Source of the DNA: Laguncularia racemosa | Taxonomy: Eukaryota; Streptophyta; Magnoliopsida; Myrtales; Combretaceae | Direction: 5' to 3' | Assembly: GCA_037954665.1 (NCBI GenBank) | Contig: JBBMOL010000205.1 | Span: 744,001 to 808,000 of the forward strand | Length of the DNA: 64,000 nt | Shown here: positions 47,343 through 60,496 of the stretch, in pieces | How the letters are laid out: the number at the start of each line of letters is the position of its first letter | Position numbering within the stretch: position 1 is the stretch's first letter | The notes under the pieces: generated by a model | What the model was told of the DNA's origin: nothing | What the model saw: the letters and a program-made list of their open reading frames with translations, nothing else | Database searches by the model: none | Program-made: the position numbers and the translations under genes

Positions 47343-48735
47343 TGACAAGTGCTCAAATAGATATATATATTAAATGAAATTTTAAATATTTTTCATTAAT
47401 TTTGGCATTTTTTAAAGAATTTAAATTTTAATTGATTAATATCTTGATTTTAGGGCTTTGATGGAAAATTTAATTAAAAAGGAAAAAAATGAATCCAATT
47501 TTACTCAATTTGGAGTTAAATAGAAGAAGCTATGAAATTTTGAAGCTAGACACGATACAAACATGACCATGATCAGAACATGTTGAAGTTAAAGATTCAC
47601 AGAAAGTTAAAAGGGAGCTAGACGCGACCATGTTCGTTGGTTGTGTATCTCTCTAAGCTAATTGATTTAGACACGACCTACAAACACGACTATATTTAGG
47701 TCGTATCTACTATAATGTTATGTTTTACATGATTCCGATTGACGAATTGGATATGGCTCAAATCATGATTGTGTTGGACAGCGTGTTGACATAAAATACA
47801 GATTTTTTATGCTCATTATATAAATAGATGAGGACTCGACATCAAAGAGAGATAGACCTTTTTTCTAAGTTGTTCTAGGGTTTTTAGAAAGAGAGAAAAT
47901 GATTATTTTTCTATACTTTAAGAAATTAAGGTTTTCTTTGTTTCAATTGATTTTCTTGACAATGCATGTTTATACATCATTAAAGAATTTGGTTTTCAAT
48001 ATAATTAGTACTTAATTTTTCTTAATATCTAGACTTGTGGATCCTAATTTAATTATCTAATTAGGATTTTTGTTATTTAATGAATTCTTATATTTCTTTA
48101 TTCATGCATGCTTTCTTGATTTTAATTATATTAATATTTCTAAAGTATTATTCTATCAATTTGATACTATACATTAGGATTGAGAAATCTAAAGTGTAAT
48201 TAGATCTACATGCTTGAATAGAATTGATGTAATCTTAAAGATAAGTTACATAATTCTTCTAGATTTAATTAATTTAGTTAAGGGAATTTATTGTTTTTAC
48301 TGTGATCTTTGAATTATGCTATTATGAAGAGATTCAAATAAGTAATTTTAAGATTAGGGTTTAATAAGCTTGATAAAGTTATTAAACTACGTTAGAAATT
48401 CCCTCGATCAATGAAATTTAAGAAAGATTTGAAAAATTTTGTTAGTGTCACATAATAATTCCTAGGAGAAATAAAGTCTAGATACTAGTTTTACCATCTT
48501 GAAGTTAATTATAAATTTTTTTTCTTTTTTGTCTTTTAATAAAATCTCAGTTCATTAGTTAATATTTAGTTATAGGTTTTAGATCAGTCAATCTCTATAA
48601 TTTAACAATTAAATAAAATTTACCAATTAAATAATAGGGTGTAGGTTATTATTAGTACTCATAATCCTTGTAAGATGATATCCGTATTTAATACATTACA
48701 CTACAAAATTTGATAGGTATGCTTACCTTTCATTA
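47343..48735 (+). repeat. Element C right LTR
   Basis: 1393 bp from TTGACAAGTGCTC to TTTCATTA, aligned with the three left pieces. It contains TATATAAATAG near 47820. Confidence 0.85.
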
Positions 48736-48740
48736 GTATT

Positions 48741-49260
48741 CTTTGACAACATCCTAGTTTATAGCAAGAGTATTGAAGCACATGTTGAGCATTTATCTCG
48801 AGTGTTGCATATATTGGATGCAAACACTTTTACTTGAAAGCTAGGAAATGTTCTTTTGCTAAGAACATTGTTGAGTATTTGGAGCACATTGTTTTGATTA
48901 ATGGGGTGTCTCCGGAGCCTTCGAAATTGGCCACAATTCAAGATTGGCCTATGCCCATTATAGTAAAACACAAGAGCTTTTTTTTTAGACTCATTGGATA
49001 TTATAGATGCTTTGTAAAAGGATATGCTTCAATAGCATCTCATCTTATAGATATGCTTAAAAGGGACCATTTTGAATAGACTAATTCAACTCATGAGGCT
49101 CTTGAATCACTCAAACAAAAGTTGATCGTTGCACCCATTTTGGCGCTACCTAACTTTACCAAATAGTTTATTATTAAAATTGATACTTTTGGTACAAATA
49201 TTGGAGCTGTGTTGCTATAGGGACTATTAGCACATTATTTACCCAAGTAGGACTTGGTTT
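48741..49260 (+). pseudogene. Element E, right part: RT and RNase H start
   Basis: It resumes the RT cut by element C. FFDNILVYSKSIEAHVEHL carries the catalytic box with FFDN in place of FFDD. 48834-49079 then gives the RT thumb (KCSFAKNIVEYL, GYYRCFVKGYASIA), followed by the RNase H start (APILALPNF). Stops are frequent, and matches fade near 49260 with no LTR after it. Confidence 0.75.
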
Positions 49261-49427
49261 AAGCATTTTATTTGCTTATCAATTGGAAAAGCGACTGCAA
49301 TCCTATCTTCTTATATATTTTTAATAATGGATAAGACCACAAGTTGTCATGATGCTAGAAGTTCAACTATTATAGTTCTTTCTTTTCTTCTCTCTTTCTC
49401 TCTCTCCCTCTTATTTTTATTTATTTG

Positions 49428-49459
<32 letters not shown>

Positions 49460-52400
49460 TTTTTGGTGTGAGGGGTTTGGATGGGGTTGAAGCAGCTATC
49501 AGGAGTTTGTGTGTGAATATAAATCTGCTACTACTTTAGCCGGATGTGGGAGACATAAATGAGGCGGTTTTCAAAAGGGAAAAAAATCATCTTAGGTGGA
49601 CATATTCACGTGGAAAATGGTAGATATGAAATCCAAGGTTGCAAGGACAACGCTTATTCATAGGGTGGGTGGGGTGGTGAAAATTGTTGTTGAACAACAA
49701 GATTTCAATCATGTAGATGACGTGGTGCATTTCTTAGATCTGGTGGATGAATATGAGTTTGACCCTTTGCTGCCAAATTTAAACTCTTCATGGAAAAGCA
49801 GTGATAAAAAGCACACCAACCCTTGTTCCCAATTAAGTCAAATTTTACCTTCTGGATTTTTCTTTTTTTAGTAAAGCCATTATTGCTTAATATAAAATTA
49901 AATTGATATGCACATGTGATATGCGTAACCAAAAGTAAAAGATTTTACCTTTATTCAATAAGCGTCTTCTATATAGAAATAATTTTGATTAAAAAAACCA
50001 CTCATTAACTTTGTAATTCCCTACATCTCCTCTGTTATAGATTGAACTGATTTCATATTATACTATAATGGTACATTTCATATTCAGAAATGAATTTAAA
50101 ATGGAATTACGATTTTAGGTTTTTTTCTATTTTTTTATATTTGGATGTGCTTTTAAAAGTCGAAATTGTAATTCTTTGGAATCGACGTTTCTACCTTCAA
50201 GAGAGAAGTCGATTCTACCTTTGAAATAATGGAATCATGATTTCATTCCAGCTTCTTTAATAATCATCAATTGAAATTATTTATTTAATATTTAGTTTTA
50301 TTATTACATCTACTAATTAAGGATAGTTTTGATAAATACTATTTTATGTGCATTCCATTTTATATATGTTTCCAAATATAAGAATAGATTTATCATTCCA
50401 ATCACGATTTCATTCCAATTCAATTTTATATGATTCCCACGTACCAAACGTTTAGAGTCGAATAAATTATTTTGAATTCATAATATAGGCAAAGGTAATA
50501 TAAAGTCGCAGCGAGAAACTATGTGTAAAGAAACTATGTGTAAAGTGTCTGATTATTACAGCTTCTCTCCCGTAAAAAAGAAAGAATAAGATTATCCGAC
50601 TTACATTAGAGTTGAAGTTGCCAAGTAGCTTCGACCACACAACTTAACATGAGCGATACTAATACTCCGCGATATCCAAGGGTCGGCTTGACGTGCGGGA
50701 GCATGATACCACATTAATTACCATGACTAATTTGAATCAAATCGCAATTAAAAATATTCAAATGTGGAAACCAATAGTAGGAGTCATCAAATGCGCGACA
50801 CTTGTACGTCTAGCTACTATAATTGTTACTAATTCACAATTATAATTTATTACATACATAAAACCATATAAAATTAGTCCTTGATGACACCCAATAATGT
50901 AGTCTGGTTGCTTATATAGAGCATTAACATATATGTAAATCGCAATAGTAATAATCCTTTTATTTATTTTCTTTTTTTTCCTCCTCATATCAAAGGAGCC
51001 TACATCTATCAACTTTATAGTACAAGCTGACTTGCAAATAAAGGGTTAAAGATACGAAAATTCAAAAGTAAATATACATCTCATGCAAGGATTATCAATT
51101 GTTTCTCAACCCCTACATAATAAATAGATGGGAACAAAAAGAAAATGAGCAATAACAAACGGATGAAATGAAATTGCATATTCTAAGTATTATTTACAAA
51201 TTAATATAAACCAAATTACCACAATTTTTTAGCTAACCAAAGTCGTGAGTAGACTACTGATGATGGATATATTATACTAATGAATTGATGATGGTAGAAA
51301 TAGAAAAAAAAAAAAAAAAAAAGACTTGAGGATTTAATTTAACTAAAAGTTGAAGATTTTAGGAATATTGAGATCAATAGTGATAGATTTGCAAATTTGG
51401 GACGGTAAAAAAATCCCTTCGAAGGCTGGACAGAGAATATCTTGGATAGCCCAGTACTCCTATTATTCTATAGTAATTATACTCATTATGATTTGTGGAA
51501 TCCAATTTACTACTATTTCAACGAAGCATAGTAGGAATTTATGTGTGATACAATGGTTTCTTATTCTTTTAAATGCAAAAAACTGGGCAAAATAAAGGAA
51601 CTTCGAGAATGTTACCAAATCTTAAAGAACTATGAAATTTTTTAGGGAGACATATAATTCAAAAGAAAAATAAAAGAAAAAGGAAATTTTATGAAATTGG
51701 AAAATTATAAAATAAAGGAAACCATGAATATATATATAAGTCGAATTCACATCATTTGTAAATTCTATAATATTTGTAATTTTCCTTGATTTTGTAATTT
51801 GCATTTATATTCTTAATTTTGCTTGCTTTTTCAATAGATTATGACGTTCCTAATGAATTTGTAAAATTACGAATTCATAGGAGATTTACATAAAATTTTT
51901 GGAAATTCTTCTAAGATTTCGTATCTTCTCATGATTTTGCTTCAAAATGGTGAATTGTCTTAAAAATTTTCATAATTTTCCTTTAAAATATTGTAACGAC
52001 CATGGAAGTTAAGTTCCCTTTACTTAACTGGATCATACAATCTTCCAAAAAATAATTAGAGAAGGAACAAAATTCTAAGGATTGCAAGTCATAGGTTATG
52101 GTCGTTAATCATTAAGATGGCCTAAAAATAATATTAAATTCATTTCCATGTCCATGAAAATAACTAAACAAAAGGCCCTAAGAATATGATTATGATTATG
52201 ATACTTTAATGGTCTCATAACAAGTATCATAATCACACAGGCTCCAGGACCGACTTCTATAAAATTACTTATAATTCCTAGCACTCATCAATATACTATT
52301 TTCAACATACTAGCAAGACCTTAGGGAATAATTTGCGTAATAACAAATTGAAAAAAAAATATATTTCTTTACGACACACTTGGTTTGTAATGATTGACAT

Positions 52401-54800
52401 GTTCAATGTATGCATTTTTACGTAGAAAAATGACCCAAAAAAAAAAAAAAAAAGAGTTTGTATTCAATCATATTTGACAAACTGTTTCTCTCTCTCTAAT
52501 TTTGAATTTGCTTTATGCATGTGTATACGTGAGTCATGAGGTATAGGAATTTGCTCTTTGTGGTGGTTATGCAAAGGCTGGGGTATCGTAGAAAATTGGA
52601 GTAGCATCTTTTAATAAAAGTCTCTATTTTAATATCATATTCCCATTTCAATCAATCTTGTTACTATATGAACACTATAAAATAATAGAGATGATATTAA
52701 AAGAATACTTTATAATAGATTATACGTAGTATAAATAGCTAGATAAGTAAATTTTTAGATGGTCTTCATGTTAAAAAAAAAAAAAAGGATTGATTATATA
52801 TTTTATAGAAAATTAAGCATATAAAAAATATTATTATTAACCGTTGGTTGTGGCACTCTTTTAAAATTAAAGGAAGATATAGGAACCGAAGACATGAGTT
52901 TGACAGATTGACTTTAGGTAAGTCAAAGTAGTGTCTGGGACTGCGTGCAGGAATCCACAAAATCGCACGGCTAATGCACGGCGTAATACGTGCACCGATG
53001 AATGCGGATCTCTGGGTCCCACTTTCTCACTTTTTTTCCCCTTTGAAGTTAGCTTTTTCTTTATCCACCGGAACCGAGTTAAAGGAAATTTGTAAGGTGT
53101 CGATGTACTTTTTATGGAATGGGTTCGATTTTTAATTTTATTATTAATTTATATATTAATAATATAATTAAAAATTGAATCAATTCTATTAAACTAATAA
53201 ATAAAACTATAAAAAATCTCAAAAATAAAAAAGAGAGAAGAGTATTTAAAAATATTAAAAATCTCACTTTTTCCTCTCATTTCTTGAAAAAGGATTTATT
53301 GGTACTATTAGTAATTATAGTATAATAAATAATGAATAAATTATAAATATATCCTAAAAAGTATCAATTCAATGCAGATAAATTTTCTAAAATCTCAAAA
53401 CGAACTTTTATTTTATTTATTTTTTAATATTTGAGAATTCTTGTCTCCTATTTAAATTACTCCTATATTTATGGTTATTTTTAAGATAATGTTTGGGATT
53501 TTTAACAATGATTTGAAGAGTATGTATATTTCAAAAGTTGTAAACATGTGGGCACTTTGGACAACTTATAGGTCCAATGGTTTTTAAAAGTGTTTTTGCA
53601 ATCATCTCTTATAGACAAAGACCAATGATTAAATTTTACATAATTGCTTGCACTCTCTTAGCAAAGAATACGAGGATACAAGAGGAATAGTAGATAAGAG
53701 TAGCATTGAAAAAAGTGGGTTCGTTTGAATGGAAACCGAAATTTCGGCAATCGATGGCACAACTTGCTATTGAAGCAAAGTGATTTCATATCAAGTCTTT
53801 TCTATCCGGCATGGAGTGGAGTGGAGTGGACCCTTATGTTCGGATTTACTAATCTATCTCATCACTCAAGTATATGTTCTCCATTCTTTTGCTTCAATCC
53901 TCTAAGGCACCTTGAACTCAATGTAGCAAATAGCTTTATTATCAACTTGTTGATACTAACCATTCATTAGCTACATCATGATTACTTGGCTAAATTATCA
54001 ATATTCAAATACATCAAATTTACCGGCCAAATTCAAATTTACGTATACATGAACAATAAAAAAAATATATCAAATTGATTGCACAAAATACAAATTTAAA
54101 CTTAAATTGAATTACCTATTACCATCTCTCTCTCTTTTTTTATCTTTTTTAGGTTTTAAAACCAAATAACTTTTGAATATGAACCAAATATTTATTGAGA
54201 AACTATATATATAAACTATAAGAATGTTGCATACCAATGCATAAATAAAAAGAAATTCCAATACATGTTTTTAAGTAGAAGCATTTTTAAAAATCTAAAA
54301 ACATGAGAACCTACTTTAACATTCATATAGTAAATAACTCTTGAATAGGTCATACTTAGCATCAAACTTTGTTTTTATGATACAAGGATGGTTGAGGATA
54401 AATATTTACCGTCTTGAATTCTCTATTTCAGAAATATCTCAATCAATCATTTATACATATGATCTGATCATACAATCTTGTATAATTATGTATTAATTTT
54501 TTTTTTGTCCAATTATATACAATAATAGGTGAAAACACATTTAAAACGAAAAATTTGATATAGCAAGTAACTATATGAGGATAGATACAAATATTAAGTC
54601 AAAGCTTTTTCTTTTTTTCCCCCTTTAATTTCGTTGTGATAGTTGTTGAATGGAGTTGCCGCCAATATGAAGTGTTCGCTCAAAAAGAAGGGCCTTGTTC
54701 GATTAATTTGAGACCAAGCAGCACTAATCAAGGATCATAATTTCCTTGCAAACACGTTCACTTTTTTGACAATGCGTCCTCTTCACTCCCTCCCAACTTT
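49261..54800. other. Intergenic, no gene recognised
   Basis: Includes a pyrimidine-rich tract with a long T-run (about 49375-49464). A short frame at 49596-49871 resembles nothing I know and is followed by AT-rich DNA; I do not call it a gene. 51300-51325 and 52435-52455 are A-runs. A MITE-like repeat lies at 50060-50460. The last part precedes the expansin gene and may contain its promoter. Confidence 0.6.
50060..50460. repeat. AT-rich dispersed repeat, MITE-like (copy 2)
   Basis: It resembles 540-840 (CAAATATAAGAATAGA then ATTTCATTCCAATT-like runs) and ends near CCCACGTACCAAACG, a sequence style common at plant miniature-element ends. Boundaries are uncertain. Confidence 0.3.
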
Positions 54801-54805
54801 CCCTC

Positions 54806-54814
54806 CATAAATAC
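54806..54814 (+). promoter_or_regulatory. TATA-like box of the expansin gene
   Basis: CATAAATAC lies 86 bases before the ATG, followed by a pyrimidine-rich leader (CTCTCCTCCTCACC). Spacing suits a transcript start near 54840. Confidence 0.5.
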
Positions 54815-54899
54815 AACTCACACTCTACGCTCTCCTCCTCACCTGCCACCTTCTAAAATCTCAGAGTCCTCTGCCCCTAAGGCATTTTTTAATACAGCC

Positions 54900-56892
54900 A
54901 TGGCCTATTTTGTCACTTCAATCATCACTTTGATTATACTCCTAGCCGCCGTCGAGGCCAGAATCCCCGGCGTCTACACCGGTGGTCCATGGCAGAGTGC
55001 CCATGCCACATTTTATGGTGGCAGTGATGCCACAGGGACCATGGGTACGTTAATGTAGAAATTCTTTTGCATTGACCCTCTCAACTCTTAAAAGTGGTGG
55101 GGTAACATGATCTGTATTTTATACATATATAATAATGCATTTCATTCCGAAATCGAAAACTCTGCATGGTAAGGAGCTAGAATCTTTCTGCACTGCGTTT
55201 CAAATTTAAGACTTGAATGGATAAAAAGCATTTTAAGGCATGTAAAGTTTTCTGAAATTGGTATATTTTCAAGCGTGGATTGTCTCTTATAAACATAAAA
55301 AAAAATATCAATGCTATGGGTTTGTTAATTTTATCCAAACCCAACACAATCGTCGTGACTAAATTAATGAGTAATGTCCCTCCTTCCCTTCATACTCGCG
55401 GCAGGTGGCGCTTGTGGATACGGCGACCTGTACAGCCGGGGATACGGCGTCAACACGGCGGCACTGAGCACTGCACTCTTCAACAATGGTTTCAGCTGCG
55501 GCGCGTGTTTTGAAATTAAGTGCGCGAATCAGCCTCAGTGGTGCCACTCGGGGAGTCCGTCCATACTGGTGACAGCCACCAACTTTTGCCCCCCAAACTA
55601 CGCGCTGCCGAATGACGACGGCGGGTGGTGCAACCCTCCACGCACTCACTTTGACCTTGCCATGCCCATGTTTCTCAAGATTGCTGAGTACAGGGCCGGC
55701 ATTGTTCCGGTGGCTTATCGCCGGTGAGTAATTAAATTTCAATTTTTTTTTTCATTTGCTTTTGCTTATGTTTTTCATTTTAGAAAATTAGTGCCTTAGT
55801 ATTGAGAAATTAAATAAAGAAAATATTCACATTTTCCTAGATTTATCTTTTTATAAATGGTATTATTAACAGTAGGTATTATAAATTTTTCTTTTTAAAA
55901 GACCCTTAATAAATATCTACGGCATTGGTTAATGAAACCATTTTGTTTTTTTTATTTTTTTTATTTTTTGAGGACTTAGGTTTAAGGCATTTGTGCTGTG
56001 GATGTGAGAAAGTGTCCAAATTGGGTTCTTTTTTATCCTTTATTTTGTTCATAAAGCGAGGTTCTTTGGTTACTTTTCGAATTTTCCATTTGCTTTTGTT
56101 CTGCTTTTTACAGGGATGTTTTTGACCTTTTAGGCTAAAGACTAAAGTTAAAACAGTGTGAAGCTATCGCATAAAACATGAACTAGTAGTGGCTTTGGGT
56201 CTCTTGCTTTAAGAGATACTAAAGCTCTGAGATTCCATTTCCGCAGCAATTAGAGCAGAGCATATCAAGCCAACACCACATGTATATATCAAGTCCCCAT
56301 TTATTACATGTATATAATTGAGCACGTAGAATAAACTTTTCGAGATAATATATTATTTTTATTTAGATATTTAAATATCATTAATAAGGATAATTTAAGA
56401 CAATAATCTTTATGAAACAATGGGATTTATATATTATATATATATATTTTAAAACTCAAAACTTACTATTTTAAACTAGAATTTTAAGGGATTGAAAGTT
56501 GAAAGCTAGGGAAAGAAAAAAAGAAAAGATGAATACAGCATTCCCAAATGTTATCTTATCAAGAAATTCTTATTTTGATCAGGGTGCCATGCCGCAAGCA
56601 AGGAGGAATTAGGTTCCAAATCAACGGCTTCAAGTACTTCAATTTGGTTTTGATCGCCAACGTTGCAGGTGCAGGAGATATTGTAAAAGTGAGCGTGAAA
56701 GGATCAAGAACCAACTGGATGAGCATGAATCGTAATTGGGGCCAGAACTGGCAATCAAATGCTATTTTGATCGGCCAGTCACTCTCCTTTAGGGTTACAG
56801 GTAGTGACCGTCGTACCTCCACCTCATGGAACATTGCTCCTTCCAACTGGCAATTTGGTCAAACATTCGTTGGCAAAAATTTCAGGGTCTGA
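54900..56892 (+). CDS. EXPA4-like: Alpha-expansin, EXPA4-like, three exons
   Basis: Exons 54900-55044, 55405-55723 and 56583-56892 join in frame across GT-AG introns (donors GTACGT and GTGAGT) to give 257 residues, the usual expansin length. Residues 1-20 form a signal peptide. A double-psi-barrel GH45-like domain follows with the Cys set ([20 protein letters not shown]), the alpha-expansin insert GGWCNPP and the HFD motif (THFDLAMP). The C-terminal carbohydrate-binding domain has the tryptophans of [16 protein letters not shown] and ends GKNFRV. Alpha-expansins are secreted to the cell wall and loosen it at low pH by non-enzymatic disruption of cellulose-xyloglucan contacts. The sequence fits the EXPA4 subgroup from memory. 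No disabling change is seen. Confidence 0.95.
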
Positions 56893-58363
56893 TTAAGTTA
56901 AAAGGGGGGAGAAAAAGGTTTTCTACCTCACGGTTTGTTTGACTCATATAGTTTTTTTTCTTGTTTTTATTTATTGGAGAGTCGCACTTGAGGGTATGAT
57001 GTTAGTGAGGTTATGGTGGTGAAAATTTCTTTTGACTTTTTGAGTCCTCAAAAAGAAAAAGGCAATGTGGGATAGTGTGAGCTGAAGTGGCTTGAAACTA
57101 CAATGGCCCGCGGTTCTTTCAATGTTAATGTTTCAATATATAAGATGTTATACTATGAAGTTCCAATTTACCTTCCTTACAGGCGTCCATATATACAATT
57201 CAAGGTTACAATGATTGCGATTTGAATTACATGAGGACTATTGTTTCCGCTCCTATTTTACTGGATAAATTTGGTTCAAGTTTCGTATGGATATGGAAAG
57301 CACATTCAAGCATAATAACCTAAATGAAAGGATACAACAATCTAATGGTACAAAATTGAGAAAGTTTTCCTATTCTGAAGTTATACATGAACAGAAGCCA
57401 TGAAGCATAGTTTTCGTTAGATACATACATACATACATATATATATTATATATATATATATATATATAATTGAAACACAAATTAAAATACTTTTTAATGA
57501 TAAGAAAATTTGGTCGATTAAAAAATAAAGTTAGTGCAAAATGAAAGACACACAAATATATGTGTGCGTGTGTAGGAACCGAGATCTAATATAAAGGTCA
57601 AATGACGTTTAACAAGAGTAAATTATAAAAAGTTGATTTGTGATTATGGTGATTTCTAAAAAGATTATCTTTTTTCTTTTTTTATTTTTATAAAGAGATT
57701 ATCTAAATTTTTTTAATTTTCTGTTAAAGGCATGTGAGGACACATGTCCATCTATTTTAATAAATTTTTTTTTTTTTGCATTTTCTGCATTTTTTATTTA
57801 CTTTTTGTATTATTTTAATAATTTTTATTTATATTTATTTAGTTAAATAATTTAATAATATTTCAAATTAATAATAAATGGACAATATGTCCCTTAATAC
57901 AAAATAAAAAAACTTAGGCTACCTCTTTATTAAAAATATAATATATATATATAATATTTTAACAAATGACAAAAATATATATCACTTTTTTGTAATTTAC
58001 CTTAACAAAACGATTTCGCTAAAAATGAAAGCCTCGATTTAGATGGCCTCAGGATTCAGACCTTCTTGAGTGACAATCCCCGAGGTGAGATAAAATTATA
58101 GAAATTCAAATGCTTACGTATGGCGAGGAGGTATGGCCGTGGCACCTGAAGTCCTGGGAAATCTCGAAAGGCTATCCACAATTAGGAAATCTCTCATTAC
58201 AAAACAATTATAAAATTATAAGATTCTATAAGACTTTTAAAGTTGTTAATATATTTATTATAATTAATTAATTAATTAATTAAAATATTTAATAAAATAA
58301 TAAATTTTATTATAAATTTTAATCATTATATAAGTTTAATATAAATTGTCAAACATAAATTAT
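56893..58363. other. Expansin 3' flank and intergenic DNA
   Basis: The first 250-300 bases probably hold the expansin 3' UTR (T-rich; no perfect AATAAA seen close by). The remainder is AT-rich without recognised genes and includes a microsatellite at 57421-57470 and a tract of TTAATTAA repeats near 58260. Confidence 0.5.
57421..57470. repeat. Compound microsatellite (ATAC)n(AT)n
   Basis: Four ATAC units are followed by about 16 AT units with one interruption. Likely variable in length between individuals. Confidence 0.9.
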
Positions 58364-58480
58364 CACTACAAGAATTTCTATATTTAGCGATATTTGTATA
58401 TTTTTCAAAATTCGCTGATTTTAATATATTTTAATCATGTTTATTAAACGTTATAAAAAAAAATCATTAGCGACACTTAT
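58364..58480 (+). repeat. CACTA terminal and subterminal repeats
   Basis: CACTACAAGAA starts the element. AGCGATA, TTCGCTGA (reverse form) and TTAGCGACA follow within 120 bases; such subterminal repeats bind the element's own protein in this superfamily. Confidence 0.7.
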
Positions 58481-58825
58481 AACTAAAGTGAAATATATAA
58501 ATTATAATTTAATAACTTTTTCCATAATTTTTTATTTCAATGAAAAAAATAATTTTGTTCTTTTTTTTTTGTAATAAACCATTTTTTTATTTGATGGGGC
58601 TTTTTTTAAATAAAAGAAAATTGATTTATTAAAAAGAAAAAAAAAAGAAAATGCTTTGGCGGGCCGATCGGGTAGGAAAAAGGAAGCAAAATAGGGAAGA
58701 GTTCAACCGGTCTTACAGCCAAAATAGCTTCCAACAAGCTCATTCCATCCATTGAAAAATTCTAAAATCCCTTTCCCTTAGGTCGCTTGGATGAAAGAAA
58801 GCAGCAATGCACTGATTTGAAGAAC

Positions 58826-59545
58826 GAAAGGACTGCAAGCCAATACTATCTCTCGGTGGAGGATTGAAGATATCAAGTAGGAAACATGAACCCTACTCCT
58901 ATTTTGTTATGAAGGTATGATTTTTGTTAGAAAGCATTCACAAAAATTAAGGTTTCAAAGAAATTGTTTGGGTAATTGTAATTTTTTTTTTTTGGGTTTG
59001 TTTAAAATGCAACTTTTTAACATTACTAGTAACATTGTTCTTGATCAATAGCATGCTACTGCTTCTCCATTCATTCGTTTTGGTTAAACAACATCTAGCG
59101 TCCAACAGTAGCTTTGCTGTCTAGGTAAGTTGTCTATTCCTTTCCCAATTTAATTAATTGAACATAGGGCATGATTGTATGCAAAATGAAGCTATGCTAT
59201 TGTGTTGTGTGATGTTAAAATACCATGTTATCCTGTTATGCCATGTTGTCCTATTATGCCCTGTTTGATGGAGAACAGGGGGTTTGGTTTACTTAAGGTC
59301 GTTGATCTTGAAGGTGTTTACAAGCCACAACTTCCTAAGTTGCTTAGGAAAACTACAACCAGCTCATTCGAAGAACCAAAGGACTCTAGGCCAACACCGT
59401 CGCTCGCTCGAGGTAAGTTGTTTACTGCATTCCCAATGTAATCAATTGAACATAGGGTTATGAATGTGTGCAAAATGAAGTTGTGCTATTGTGTTGTGTG
59501 ATGTTAGGATACCATGCTATTTAATTATGCCTTGTTTCAAAGATT
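58826..59545 (+). repeat. Duplicated exon-donor block inside the CACTA element
   Basis: Two blocks about 290 bp apart (59100-59260 and 59390-59545) share GGTAAGTTGT, a following AATTGAACATAGGG stretch and GCTATTGTGTTGTGTGATG. A third, partial block at 58826-58867 repeats the segment before the donor (AAGAACGAAAGGACTGCAAG against AAGAACCAAAGGACTCTAGG at 59362). Confidence 0.7.
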
Positions 59546-59606
59546 TTATGATGATTCCTAATACATATGTACCCTTGTTTATAAGCAAAGATATGTGGCA
59601 AGTTAC

Positions 59607-60491
59607 TAATGTGCCTAAGAGTCGAGTATCACTCAGACATGAATAGGTGGTTAGAGCATGAAGTGGACTCTTTGAATTATCAAAGAAGAGTGTAAAGGTT
59701 ATGGTGAGGGTTTAAGTAGAAACATGAGCAATATGATGGATATCAATCACCACCAAACATTACACGGCCAAAATCACCACTTGATCATATGCACAAGTAG
59801 TAACTTGAGGCCATTAGCTGCAATCCTTCCTAAAAGGATTAATAACAGTAAGGAAACTAAACTTGGAGTATGAACTCACAAGAACAAGGGGTTAAACTGT
59901 ATTCAATGATAATCAAGATGATCTAGCTTACAAAATGTTTATCTTAAGGTTACAAGGATAAAAGGAAAAAAGCTAAACAGTACATCTCAAAATATCCCTC
60001 CTAAATTATTACAGAAAGGGTAAAAATGTAAAGGAAGAAAAGGGAAAATTTTATACATTCACACGCAACTGTGGGAGTTAAGGACACATATGTTGTTTAG
60101 GCATTAGCTTTGTTTTTAGAAAAAGAAGACAAGCTATATGAGGGTAGGTTAGGTTCCTCCTTCAAATGATAGGTAGAGGCTTAGGGCAAGAATAGGTTAG
60201 ACAATAATGTGGCAGGGATTCAAATAGGTCTAAAAACATCAGGTAGGAAGTTCCAAGCTGTATAAACTGTAAGAATGGGTCATGACATCATTCTAAGTTG
60301 AGTCATCTAGTGCTTCTTCAGCTCAATGAATAGTAAGAAGGTAGTAACAGCGTGAAAGGTGGTGTAGGTCATAGCCAAGGATAAAGGTTATCTCATCCTT
60401 AGTTAGTTGACAACTTAATATCTGATGTGTCAAGTTCTATAGTCCTTGGAGCCTAACTGAGGTGAGTGCCCTAGAAATCAAATTCCTATCA
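59607..60491 (-). mobile_element. Solo LTR of the element D family, inside the CACTA element
   Basis: It aligns over its length with 2294-3154, including CACCACTTGAT, the AACTCACAA segment and the end AAATTCCTATCA. It starts TAATGTGCCTAAG, where D has TGCTATGTCTAAG. Flanks GTTAC (59602-59606) and ATTAC (60492-60496) fit a target duplication with one change. It is clearly diverged from the D copies. Confidence 0.7.
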
Positions 60492-60496
60492 ATTAC

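Larger units (their letters stand above)
14853..48735 (+). mobile_element. Element C: Athila-like LTR retrotransposon lacking pol, hosting A and B
   Basis: The left LTR survives in three pieces (14853-14996, 27036-28170, 42956-43050) because elements A and B inserted into it. The right LTR is 47343-48735. Both LTRs start TTGA(T/C)AAGT and end CAT(C/T)A. Flanks CTATT (14848-14852) and GTATT (48736-48740) fit a 5-bp duplication with one change. Removing C restores the RT frame of element E. A decayed tRNA-Asp primer site follows the left LTR. The interior (43051-47342) has Athila-type gag and protease but no reverse transcriptase, RNase H or integrase, so C is non-autonomous. Confidence 0.85.

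Noticed and set aside
49596..49871. 91-codon frame as a gene
   Set aside because: No recognised motif, no promoter or splice context, and it sits next to decayed retrotransposon sequence.
53725..53970. 81-codon frame upstream of the expansin gene
   Set aside because: No similarity seen and composition like the surrounding non-coding DNA.
55359..55742. Long minus-strand frame over expansin exon 2
   Set aside because: It is the antisense shadow of a clear expansin exon.
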